Source: Syntrophaceae bacterium UBA2280
Lineage (GTDB): Bacteria > Desulfobacterota > Syntrophia > Syntrophales > Smithellaceae
Reading direction: 5' to 3'
DNA length: 64,000 nt
NCBI GenBank assembly: GCA_002347685.1
Contig: DDWS01000063.1
Location: forward strand, 15,312-79,311
Shown here: positions 7,723 to 15,194 of the stretch, piece after piece
Layout: each line of letters starts with the position of its first letter
How positions within the stretch are numbered: the first letter of the stretch is position 1
Notes under the pieces: model-generated
What the model saw: the letters and a program-made list of their open reading frames with translations, nothing else
What the model was told of the DNA's origin: nothing
Database searches by the model: none
Program-made: the position numbers and the translations under genes

Positions 7723-8361
7723 TTATTTTTTGGCCTGGATGTAGTAGAACCCCGGTTCGTCAATGAAGATCTCAATGTAAAAACCGCTGCTTGTTATCAT
7801 CTTCCGCATGGTTTGTTCGTCCGGCAGATGGTCGTGCATCACGGCATGACAGGACTTATGATGTTGATTGATCCCTTCCGAAGAATTGAAATGCGCAATG
7901 ACCAGAACCCCCTGTGGCTTCAGGATGCGTTCAAGGGCGGCGATGGCTTTTTCCTTGTCCTGAAAATGCGGAAAGCAGGAAAAACATACCGCGACATTGC
8001 AGGATTCAGCGGCAAGCGGCGCACGCTCAACGTCTGCTACGATAAAGCGGATATTATCCTGCCTGTGTAGCCGCCGGTTGGTCTCAATCATCTTTTCGGC
8101 AAAGTCCAGCTCATAGAGTGTACCGGACCTGCCTATGCTATCCAGGATATACGGAACCATAATGCCCGATCCACATCCTGTATCAAGAACACAATCGTCC
8201 TGCGCAAGCGGCATCAGCGAAAAGAGCCGTTCGAAGTCTTCCTTATGTTTTTTTTGTTGCCCAGTTTCGGGATCACGGTACCACATCTCAATCCACTTTT
8301 CGGCTGCATCGTTAAAAAATTGTTTTCGCGCGCCATAGATTTCATCGGACGTCATTTTCAT
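7723..8361 (-). CDS. Class I SAM-dependent methyltransferase in metal-uptake operon
   Basis: From ATG 8361, chosen because AAAGGAA lies 8 bp upstream, the protein has 212 residues. Motif I is VLDTGCGSGIMVPYI and an acidic ADVERAPL follows, as in Rossmann-fold methyltransferases. ERILKPQGVLVIAHF is the usual post-motif strand. An upstream ATG at 8379 is possible. The gene overlaps the permease 3' end by 20 bp, so it is co-transcribed with the transporter. The substrate is unknown. In a nickel or zinc uptake operon it might modify a small metal carrier, but no other carrier-synthesis gene is present, so this is speculation. Confidence 0.8.
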   Translation of the reverse strand: MKMTSDEIYGARKQFFNDAAEKWIEMWYRDPETGQQKKHKEDFERLFSLMPLAQDDCVLDTGCGSGIMVPYILDSIGRSGTLYELDFAEKMIETNRRLHRQDNIRFIVADVERAPLAAESCNVAVCFSCFPHFQDKEKAIAALERILKPQGVLVIAHFNSSEGINQHHKSCHAVMHDHLPDEQTMRKMITSSGFYIEIFIDEPGFYYIQAKK

Positions 8362-9214
8362 ATGAGGGGTTCCTTTCATTGCGTTTGATCAAACGGCGTT
8401 TGGGTGAGAACAAAAAGGCCAGCGCAAAAAGAAGCGTCGCTATCAGAACCACCGATGCGCCTGACGGGATATCGAAAATATAAGACACAACAAGCCCCAA
8501 CGCGCAGGCAAGAATTCCGGAGATAGCAGATATCCAGAAAAAAGACTTCAGGTTATAGGTTAACTGAAGCGCCGTCGCTCCGGGCTGGACCAGCAATGCA
8601 AAAATGAGGAGTCCGCCGACGGTGGCCAAATTGGAAGATACCACTGCGCCGGTTAAAAAGAGGAGCATGTAATAAATCATCCGCTCCGGCACACCGGCCG
8701 AGGCGGCAACACGCCGGTTAAACAAGACGGCGCGGATTTCCTTGAAAAACAAAATGACAAACAAAATGAGAACCGCCGTTACCGCCGTCAGTACCCATAC
8801 GTCCGTTTCGGATAAACTCAAAAGACTTCCCCACATCAGATTGAGCGCACCCGCCTTGGTCTGGGTGAGAATGCCCATGCCCAGAAATGCGATGCCCATC
8901 AGAAAGGAAAACAGGATACCCAGCAGGTTTTCAGGGGCGATGTCCGCCCGGTCCGACAGTGGGCCCAGAACGGCCGCCACCAGTAGGCACAGAATGAAAC
9001 CGCTTAAAAAAGGGTTAATACCCAGCAAGAGCCCCAGCACCGCGCCCGCGAAAGCCGCGTGCGACATGGAGACGCCAATAAGCGGCATTTTCATGAGTAC
9101 CACAAAGACGGACAGCAGCGCGCAACTGGCGCCGCAAAGGACGCAGGCTATGACGGCGCGCTGGATGGGCGGATAGCTTAGGATGTCCAGAAGCTGCTCA
9201 ACCATAAGAGACAA
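8342..9214 (-). CDS. ABC-3 family metal transporter permease (ZnuB/MntB-like)
   Basis: 290 residues with about eight hydrophobic segments and the typical ABC-3 landmarks: VVLMKMPLIGVSMSHAAFAG near the N-terminus, AVLFNRRVAASAGVP in the cytoplasmic coupling region, and SSNLATVGGLLIFALLVQPG near the C-terminal third. It forms the inner-membrane channel for a divalent metal ion with the adjacent ATPase and binding protein. The start is either TTG 9214 or ATG 9205; GGGAGG lies 4 or 13 bp before them. Its head overlaps the ATPase tail. The family usually moves Zn, Mn or Fe; the downstream nikR suggests nickel, but specificity cannot be read from sequence. Confidence 0.9.
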   Translation of the reverse strand: MSLMVEQLLDILSYPPIQRAVIACVLCGASCALLSVFVVLMKMPLIGVSMSHAAFAGAVLGLLLGINPFLSGFILCLLVAAVLGPLSDRADIAPENLLGILFSFLMGIAFLGMGILTQTKAGALNLMWGSLLSLSETDVWVLTAVTAVLILFVILFFKEIRAVLFNRRVAASAGVPERMIYYMLLFLTGAVVSSNLATVGGLLIFALLVQPGATALQLTYNLKSFFWISAISGILACALGLVVSYIFDIPSGASVVLIATLLFALAFLFSPKRRLIKRNERNPSYENDVR

Positions 9215-9974
9215 ACCGCCTCCCGTTGCGCTCGAAGGTTTCCAGCGGATATTGAAACAACCGGCTCAAGGTATCGCTTCTGAGCGCTTTGTGGATGTCG
9301 CCGTCAAAAACCTTTTCCCCGGCTTTGAGCATCACAACGCGGCGCATCCGCTCAGGAAGCATATTGAAATCATGCGTGACAAAAAGAATAGTCAAAGCTT
9401 CGCGTTTGGATATTTCATCCATCAGATTCAACACCTCTTTCTGAACGGCAATATCCAGATTGGCGGTTGGTTCATCCAGAAGCAGCACATCCGGTTTCTG
9501 AAGGATCGCGCGCGCAAGAGATATTTTTTGCCTTTCTCCGCCGGATAGCTGACCTAGCGGCCGACTGGCCAGATGGGCTATGCGCATCATCTCCATGAGC
9601 CGCACGGCCTCTGCGTGCTCTTTTATACCGGGGTTCCGGAAAAGTCCGACTCGCCCCACGGCACCTGTCATCACGGCCTCAGCCGCCAGAATCGGGAAAC
9701 CCGGATCAACAGGAAACAGCTGCGGTACATATCCGATGCGCAACCTTGTCCGGCGGACTCGTTTCCATGTCTCTTTTCGTCCGAAAACATGAAGCTCTCC
9801 GGCAAATTCTTCAAAGCCTGCAATAACATTGAGTAACGTTGTTTTTCCCGCGCCGTTGGGACCAATGACACCGACAAATTCGTTTTCCGACAAACGAAGA
9901 TGAATGCCCTTCAGCACCAGCGTCTTTTGTTTACGGACAGAAACATCTTTTAATGTCAGGATATCCTGTGTCAT
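9198..9974 (-). CDS. ABC transporter ATPase, ZnuC/MntA type
   Basis: 258 residues. Walker A GPNGAGKTT is at 38-46, signature LSGGERQ at 143-149, Walker B VLLLDEP at 163-169 and the switch histidine H201 in VTHDF. All catalytic parts are intact. Its ATG overlaps the stop of the binding-protein gene (ATGA), which points to coupled translation. It powers import of the metal ion through the permease encoded next. Confidence 0.95.
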   Translation of the reverse strand: MTQDILTLKDVSVRKQKTLVLKGIHLRLSENEFVGVIGPNGAGKTTLLNVIAGFEEFAGELHVFGRKETWKRVRRTRLRIGYVPQLFPVDPGFPILAAEAVMTGAVGRVGLFRNPGIKEHAEAVRLMEMMRIAHLASRPLGQLSGGERQKISLARAILQKPDVLLLDEPTANLDIAVQKEVLNLMDEISKREALTILFVTHDFNMLPERMRRVVMLKAGEKVFDGDIHKALRSDTLSRLFQYPLETFERNGRRFVSYG

Positions 9975-10798
9975 TTCCTCGTCACCGCCAGTACGGCATA
10001 AACGTTCTCTTTGAGGGTTGTCAGATAACCGCGTTCAGTCGGAAAATTATTGAGAACGATATGCGGCCTTCCCAGCGTCTCGGCAATGCTCTTTCCCGTC
10101 TCGGGTCCGGATTGCAGATTGTCGACAACGGCGATGACATCCTTATCCCGTCCGATTCTCAAAAGATGGACAACATCTTTTGTGGACAGTGATTCCGGCC
10201 TGCCGTATTCTCCGACAATTTGAAGTCCCATCCATTCCAGCGGCTCTTTCTGCAGGGAGGAAGCCAGCACCGCGCGGCCCGGAAGCCCAGCCTGCACCAT
10301 CTGCTTTCTGAGTTTCTGCGCTTCGTCGCGGACCAGACGAATATTTGTTTCCTTTCTTTTCAATATTTCTTTGCGATCTTCAGGAAATCGTCTGATAAGT
10401 TCACCTGCCAGACGGTTCAAGCCGAATACATATGAGTCTGGCGCCATCCAGTTTCGTGTGTCATTATCAACAACCAGCCTGGCCCGGCCACCGGCATTCG
10501 GTTTCTCCATAAACGGCATGCCTCGAAACAAGATGATCAGATCAGCTTTATGAATTTTTTCGATATCTGAAAGCTTGACGTCATAGTGGCCGGGGCATTG
10601 GCCGGGCGGGAGTATCGATTCAACTCTGTAGCGCCCGGCAGGAAGAAGCACTTCCGCCATACCGGAAAGAATTGTATCGGAAGTGACGATCAGATAACGC
10701 GGATTTGTGTTTTCCGCGCAAGCGCTGTTCGGACTCGCGGAGAGATGCCCGAAAAACAATGCGGCAAACGTCAATACGATCATTACCTTTTTTTTCAT
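9971..10798 (-). CDS. Periplasmic metal-binding protein (ZnuA/TroA family)
   Basis: 275 residues with an N-terminal signal sequence (MKKKVMIVLTFAALFFGHLS, probable cleavage near residue 29). The first lobe has PPGQCPGHYDV with C68 and H71, where cluster A-I proteins hold the first metal-ligand histidine. ADLIILFRG, a long linking helix near 135-170 and DVIAVVDNLQSGPETGKSI are typical TroA-fold features. It hands the ion to the permease. The Cys near the first ligand and the lack of a long His-rich loop differ from classical ZnuA and may reflect another metal. Confidence 0.85.
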   Translation of the reverse strand: MKKKVMIVLTFAALFFGHLSASPNSACAENTNPRYLIVTSDTILSGMAEVLLPAGRYRVESILPPGQCPGHYDVKLSDIEKIHKADLIILFRGMPFMEKPNAGGRARLVVDNDTRNWMAPDSYVFGLNRLAGELIRRFPEDRKEILKRKETNIRLVRDEAQKLRKQMVQAGLPGRAVLASSLQKEPLEWMGLQIVGEYGRPESLSTKDVVHLLRIGRDKDVIAVVDNLQSGPETGKSIAETLGRPHIVLNNFPTERGYLTTLKENVYAVLAVTRK

Positions 10799-10827
10799 CT
10801 ATCCAAACCACTATCAAATCATGAGAT

Positions 10828-10843
10828 GGGGGCTTGCACCCCC
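10828..10843 (-). promoter_or_regulatory. GC hairpin between receptor and binding-protein genes
   Basis: GGGGG and CCCCC arms separated by six bases in the 60-bp gap. There is no T run, so it may trim or pause the operon transcript rather than end it. Confidence 0.4.
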
Positions 10844-10858
10844 GTCCGCGTTAACTAT

Positions 10859-12943
10859 TTATTTAAACTTCAGCGTCAATCCCGCAAACACAGTAATGCC
10901 GGGCATGCTATAGCCCTTTGCATATTCATAATGCCGGTTGAAAATATTATTGACCGCCACATACACTTCCGAATCGCCGATGTGCAGCGGTTTATAATTA
11001 AACAGATAACCCAGTCTGCCGTTGACCAGTACAAAATCCTCCAGTTTATTGTTGTCGGTCAGCAACCCGTAGTTGAAGGTGCCGGTTCTGATGCTGGTGG
11101 CCGAATAAACATCCTGCAGGTATTGCATGTCCAGACGCAACCGGAAATGCTCCAGAAAGGACCAGTTTGCGCCCGCCTGAAACTGAGTGCCAGGCGTGTA
11201 GGGCATGTGATTGCGTTCGATGCCATCGCTGCCACTCGCTTTCGCATCCATCAACGTGGCGCCGGCAAAGCATTCGAGGTTTTTAACCGGCATGAAGGTA
11301 CCCGTCAGCTCCAGTCCGCTAATTTGATATTTGCCGACAGGATCATTGAATGAAACAGGAATAGGTCCAAACATATATGCCTGGTAGCGGTTCTTGCCCA
11401 TATCATAGAAAGCCGTCACGCCTAGGGACGCTTTCTTCGGCCAGGTATGTGTTAACCCGATTTCGTAATGATCGACCGTCTCCGGTTTGATTTTCCCCCA
11501 GTATTGTTCGGCGTCGGCCGTGGGATTATTCGCCAGAACCATATTCATCAGCACAACAGCAGAGGGGTAATTCACACCGCGGGCATAGTTGATATTCAAG
11601 TCTGTATGGGCATAACCCGCAACGAGTCCTGCCTGATAAGACGATACGGACTCGAACCTGTTATGATGCAGGTAACGATACCCGGCAGACGGCGTTGCAT
11701 GAAAGCTTTCCGGACGGCCGAATAACTGACTGATGGCGACATATGGGGATAGAATCGTTGTCTGGGGAAATTCCCAGATCCGTTCGGCGCAGCCGCCGTT
11801 GACACCGGATACGGCGATACCAGAGTAAGTTCGTTGCGTGTTTCTCATCTCGGCCAAATCGACATCCATACCGGCAATGATTTCTCCGCCTTTCCAGAGG
11901 GTCATTTTTTCCTTTATTCGAAGTCCATATAGCCTCATGTGCTGCCTTGACCACAAACCGCCACTTTCATTTCCGTAGCGGACTCCTTGGTTAAGTTCCT
12001 GCAGGAGGTCGAAATCCGTTTCGTTTATATAGGCTTTGAGATAACCGCTTGCCTTTTCATAGCGATTATTCAACGACAGAGTCGAAAGAAATGTCCCGGT
12101 ATCAAATCGTTCGGCCATGGGCCAGCTGACACCGTTGTTGGTTGTCGGCCTTGTTTCGGGCATCGGCGCAACTGTCTGGCTTCCGACATAATTTGCTAAA
12201 ATACGGACATTCCAATTTTGCGTGAGATCATAGCCTGCATTGACGTAGTAACTTTGCTGCTGTGCCCGGGAATGGTCTACATGTCCATTCGTGGAAGCCC
12301 AGCTTTGCGACACGTAGATGTCATATGGCCCTTTCTTCATGCCGGCGGAGAGACTCTGGGCGAATGTGGCGAAGCTCCCGCCACTCACATCAATGATGAT
12401 CTCCTGCCCTGCTTCCTTCATGTATCGGGGCTTGACATTGACAGACGCATAACCGCTCCCGAATTCGGACGGTTGAGGACTTTTGAATATTTCGATGCTT
12501 CCGATCGTGGGAAGTGCAATCCCGTCCCCCAGCACCTGACCGAAAAGAGCGCCGAAACGCGGCACATCATCATATAAAATGGCAAAATCGGAACTGGGAT
12601 GGCTCGCGCCCCTCCCGCGGACATACAGGCTATGGCTGGTCTGGCTGCCCATCATGTTTTTGCTCTGAAACATCACACCCGGCACTTCACGCAACGCGGA
12701 TTGAAAATCAAAGCCATTCTGCTCTTTGAGTTGTTCTTCAGTGACTACATTGTGTTGAGTCCCGTAACGTGTGGTTACCGGGGTAACCGGATTAGGAAGA
12801 GGCGTTGTGGTTACAACAATTTCCTTGAACTGGGTAATATCCTGATCTTGTGTTTTGGCGGCGGTTTTTTCTTCGGCAAACGTTATCAATGGTAAAATTA
12901 AAAAAAATAATAAAAACAACATGAAATAGATATTTCTGGCCAT
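10859..12943 (-). CDS. TonB-dependent outer-membrane receptor
   Basis: 694 residues. A signal sequence (MARNIYFMLFLLFFLILPLI) is followed by a candidate TonB box (FKEIVVTTTP near 39-48), the plug domain (DFQSALREVPGVMFQSK, YVRGRG, ILYDDVPRFG) and a long beta-barrel region with alternating Tyr/Asn-rich strands ending GITVFAGLTLKFK. It imports a scarce ligand through the outer membrane using energy from TonB. Its place between tonB and an ABC-3 metal transporter, with nikR at the operon end, suggests a metal ion or metal complex, perhaps nickel. The gap upstream (12944-13035) holds GCAGGG...CCCTGC arms that could form a leader stem; I do not recognise a riboswitch there. Confidence 0.9.
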   Translation of the reverse strand: MARNIYFMLFLLFFLILPLITFAEEKTAAKTQDQDITQFKEIVVTTTPLPNPVTPVTTRYGTQHNVVTEEQLKEQNGFDFQSALREVPGVMFQSKNMMGSQTSHSLYVRGRGASHPSSDFAILYDDVPRFGALFGQVLGDGIALPTIGSIEIFKSPQPSEFGSGYASVNVKPRYMKEAGQEIIIDVSGGSFATFAQSLSAGMKKGPYDIYVSQSWASTNGHVDHSRAQQQSYYVNAGYDLTQNWNVRILANYVGSQTVAPMPETRPTTNNGVSWPMAERFDTGTFLSTLSLNNRYEKASGYLKAYINETDFDLLQELNQGVRYGNESGGLWSRQHMRLYGLRIKEKMTLWKGGEIIAGMDVDLAEMRNTQRTYSGIAVSGVNGGCAERIWEFPQTTILSPYVAISQLFGRPESFHATPSAGYRYLHHNRFESVSSYQAGLVAGYAHTDLNINYARGVNYPSAVVLMNMVLANNPTADAEQYWGKIKPETVDHYEIGLTHTWPKKASLGVTAFYDMGKNRYQAYMFGPIPVSFNDPVGKYQISGLELTGTFMPVKNLECFAGATLMDAKASGSDGIERNHMPYTPGTQFQAGANWSFLEHFRLRLDMQYLQDVYSATSIRTGTFNYGLLTDNNKLEDFVLVNGRLGYLFNYKPLHIGDSEVYVAVNNIFNRHYEYAKGYSMPGITVFAGLTLKFK

Positions 12944-13035
12944 TTCTCTTCCTCCTCTGTTTTTTTCATTCCACCTCCATCCGGGCAGGGCGCCCCAGCC
13001 GTAGGTATCACCCTGCTCCTGTTACGTTGCTTACA

Positions 13036-13890
13036 TTACTGCAAGCGGAAACTGACCGGAAGTAGCGCCCAAGTTGCCACTTTGACACCTCCACGATACC
13101 CAGGCGCATAGGTTGATTTTTTCACCGCGTCTATGGAAGCTTCCGTAAAGCCGTATCCCGCAGCCTCAACGACTTCGACATTCACCAATTTTCCATCCGT
13201 ATCGATCAGCAGTTTGAGAAGAACCCTGCCCTCTTTTCCCATTCTGCGCGCCAGCGCCGGATACACAGGAATTTCCTGATAAACAAAAACGGGCGCTCCG
13301 CGATCGCCGAAACGTGACTCCGCCACGCTCACCGTGGCCTCCCCACCAGATCCATCTCCGACAGGAAGTCCGGCCGGCGGAGATGCAGTGTGGAGATTTA
13401 CGGCTCCCGTTGTTCCTGCAACCATTTCGGTCGATAATTGAACGATTTCCTTTACTGACACTGAATCTTCGGAAAAGGGGCTTTCGGCAATCATGACAGG
13501 TTTATTTTTTTCAAGAACCAATGACCGGTCGTGGCCATTGGTGATCACCTGCTTGATGTTAGGCGAATGGTTGCGAGTGGTCGTTTTTTTTGATTTCTTA
13601 TCTGCTTGAAAGCTCATGGCAGGGCTTGCGGCCGATAACCCCGTCTCATTGGGAAAGTCAACGAATATGATTTGTGAATGTGGAATATTTTTTATCATTG
13701 GTGATGTAAAAAGAAGCAGAATAATCCCCAGATGCAATATCAACGAAACCATGACCGCTTTATGTCTGGCGTTCAACGCAAACGCAAATGAATGGGTAAC
13801 AAAGGATTGGATCTTTTTCACTAAAAAGCCTATCAATTGTTTTAAGACTATTTTTTTATCGATACTGAGCTGTCGCCACCCGTCTGTCAT
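13036..13890 (-). CDS. tonB: TonB family energy-transducing protein
   Basis: 284 residues. A membrane helix lies near residues 44-64 (VMVSLILHLGIILLLFTSPM), followed by a polar linker and the C-terminal TonB domain: VYPALARRMGKEGRVLLKLL, IDTDGKL, then ASIDAVKKSTYAPG. It spans the periplasm and passes proton-motive energy to the receptor encoded next. The 43 residues before the helix are unusual, and the ribosome-binding site before ATG 13890 is weak, so translation may begin closer to the helix. It is probably the first gene of the operon. The proline-rich linker of classical TonB is short here. Confidence 0.85.
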   Translation of the reverse strand: MTDGWRQLSIDKKIVLKQLIGFLVKKIQSFVTHSFAFALNARHKAVMVSLILHLGIILLLFTSPMIKNIPHSQIIFVDFPNETGLSAASPAMSFQADKKSKKTTTRNHSPNIKQVITNGHDRSLVLEKNKPVMIAESPFSEDSVSVKEIVQLSTEMVAGTTGAVNLHTASPPAGLPVGDGSGGEATVSVAESRFGDRGAPVFVYQEIPVYPALARRMGKEGRVLLKLLIDTDGKLVNVEVVEAAGYGFTEASIDAVKKSTYAPGYRGGVKVATWALLPVSFRLQ

Positions 13891-14046
13891 CCTATCTTGC
13901 GCATTATTGACGTGTTACAATCAATGGCACGAATGTACAGGAAGTATTACGAATAAGTCAAGGTGTTTCTGATTGCCGAATTGTCTCAAATAAAAAGTTA
14001 CCGAAGGAGCAGATGAGAAAGAGGTACGTTGACTCATGAACCGATG

Positions 14047-14590
14047 TTACCAGATATGGCTCCCTAGGCAAAAGATGAATACATTGAGGCTCTCTAGAAG
14101 CGATACAAAGAGGCAAGTCGTCAGGAAAAAACTTCGATTATCAATGAATGCGGCGCCATTTGCGTTATCATCGGAAACCCTGGCCATGGGAATGTAAGTG
14201 AAATCCTTACACCAGACGTGGCTGGCACGGCCTATTTGAAAATCCCGCAGAAGATGCAGATACTTTGCGTGTTTTGGATTTATCCAGGAGAGTTTTGGTT
14301 TAATATACAGGGCTTCGATCCACATTCGTCGCATTAGGCGACGCACCCGATATCGGCCCACATCATATCCTCTTGATCGCAGCTCGTTGCGAAACTTCCT
14401 GCTTCCATAAAACGGAAAATCAAATGGATCTCGTCAATCTGGCGTATCAGTTCTCTATCGGCCTCACTCAGCGGAACAGGTTTATAGTAGATTCCGGATC
14501 GGTTCAAATCCAGAATCTCGCATTGCCGCGTGACAGGCAGTCTGTCTTCTTTATCAATTATCGCTTGGCGCTCGCACCGTCTATGCGACC
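14047..14590 (-). pseudogene. IS3-family OrfB remnant, frameshifted and 3'-truncated
   Basis: Minus-strand reading gives MIDKEDRLPVTRQCEILDLN, SGIYYKP and EADRELIRQIDEIHL. Near 14411 one C is missing (TTCCGTTTTATGG where TTC CCG TTT TAT GG is expected). The next frame continues YDVGRYRVRRLMRRMWIEA, PKLSWINPKHAKYLHLLRDF and WCKDFTYIPMA, then runs into unrelated sequence. This is the pre-catalytic half of an IS3-type DDE transposase; the catalytic DDE core beyond TYIPM is lost. Confidence 0.8.
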
Positions 14591-14859
14591 GAGCGCGATG
14601 GATGAAAAATCGTTTTCCATCGATAGCTGGCCGATTTTAGCGTGAAGATCTTTTACGTCTGGTCCTAATGCCGCCTTCTTATCTTTGTTGAACACCTCGG
14701 CGGCGTTTTCCAATATCTGCTTCTTCCTTTCCGTGATCTGGTTGGGATGAACCTGAAACCTCTGTGATAGCTCAGCCAAGGTATGATCCCCCTTCAAGGT
14801 TTCAGGACGACCTTCGCCTTGAAGGCCGGGGCATGATTCCTTCTTGGTCTTTTGCTCAT
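14558..14859 (-). pseudogene. IS3-family OrfA remnant with one-base deletion
   Basis: ATG 14859 starts MSKRPRRNHAPAFKAKVVL, the standard OrfA head. One G is missing at about 14803 (CTGAAACC for CTGGAAACC). The frame resumes as TLKGDHTLAELSQRFQVHPN, QITERKKQILENAAEVF and DVKDLHAKIGQLSMENDF, overlapping OrfB as usual in IS3 elements. Both ORFs are broken, so the element is inactive. Confidence 0.8.
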
Positions 14860-15194
14860 ATAACGCTTCCTCCTCTTTTTTCTTCTTGCATTATAGAGCA
14901 GCTTTTTCTCCATTTTGCCAGACCAGCTCTCTGTAATGCGATCAGAAAAAGCCCTTCATAACTCTAAACAGTAAAGCACCTTATGAATATGCAAAGAAAA
15001 GTCTGTGGCTCATGAACTGTCACTTTTCCTTGTACGAATAAGAGCTGGAATGTATCCTCTAAAGCGATCCTCAATTAAATTGCACTATCCTATTTTGAAC
15101 AAGTATGGTTATTTATCGAGAAATGCTGTATAATACCCGACGTGATAGATGGTCTTTTCATAAAAAGACCTGGTTGCGTCTGGAGGTGGTGGGT

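Noticed and set aside
12944..13035. Possible riboswitch before the TonB-dependent receptor
   Set aside because: A GCAGGG/CCCTGC stem is present, but I could not match a cobalamin, molybdenum or other known riboswitch core.
15105..15194. Upstream start for the histidine kinase
   Set aside because: The 30 extra residues do not resemble a sensor head and the ATG has no ribosome-binding site; ATG 15195 has one.
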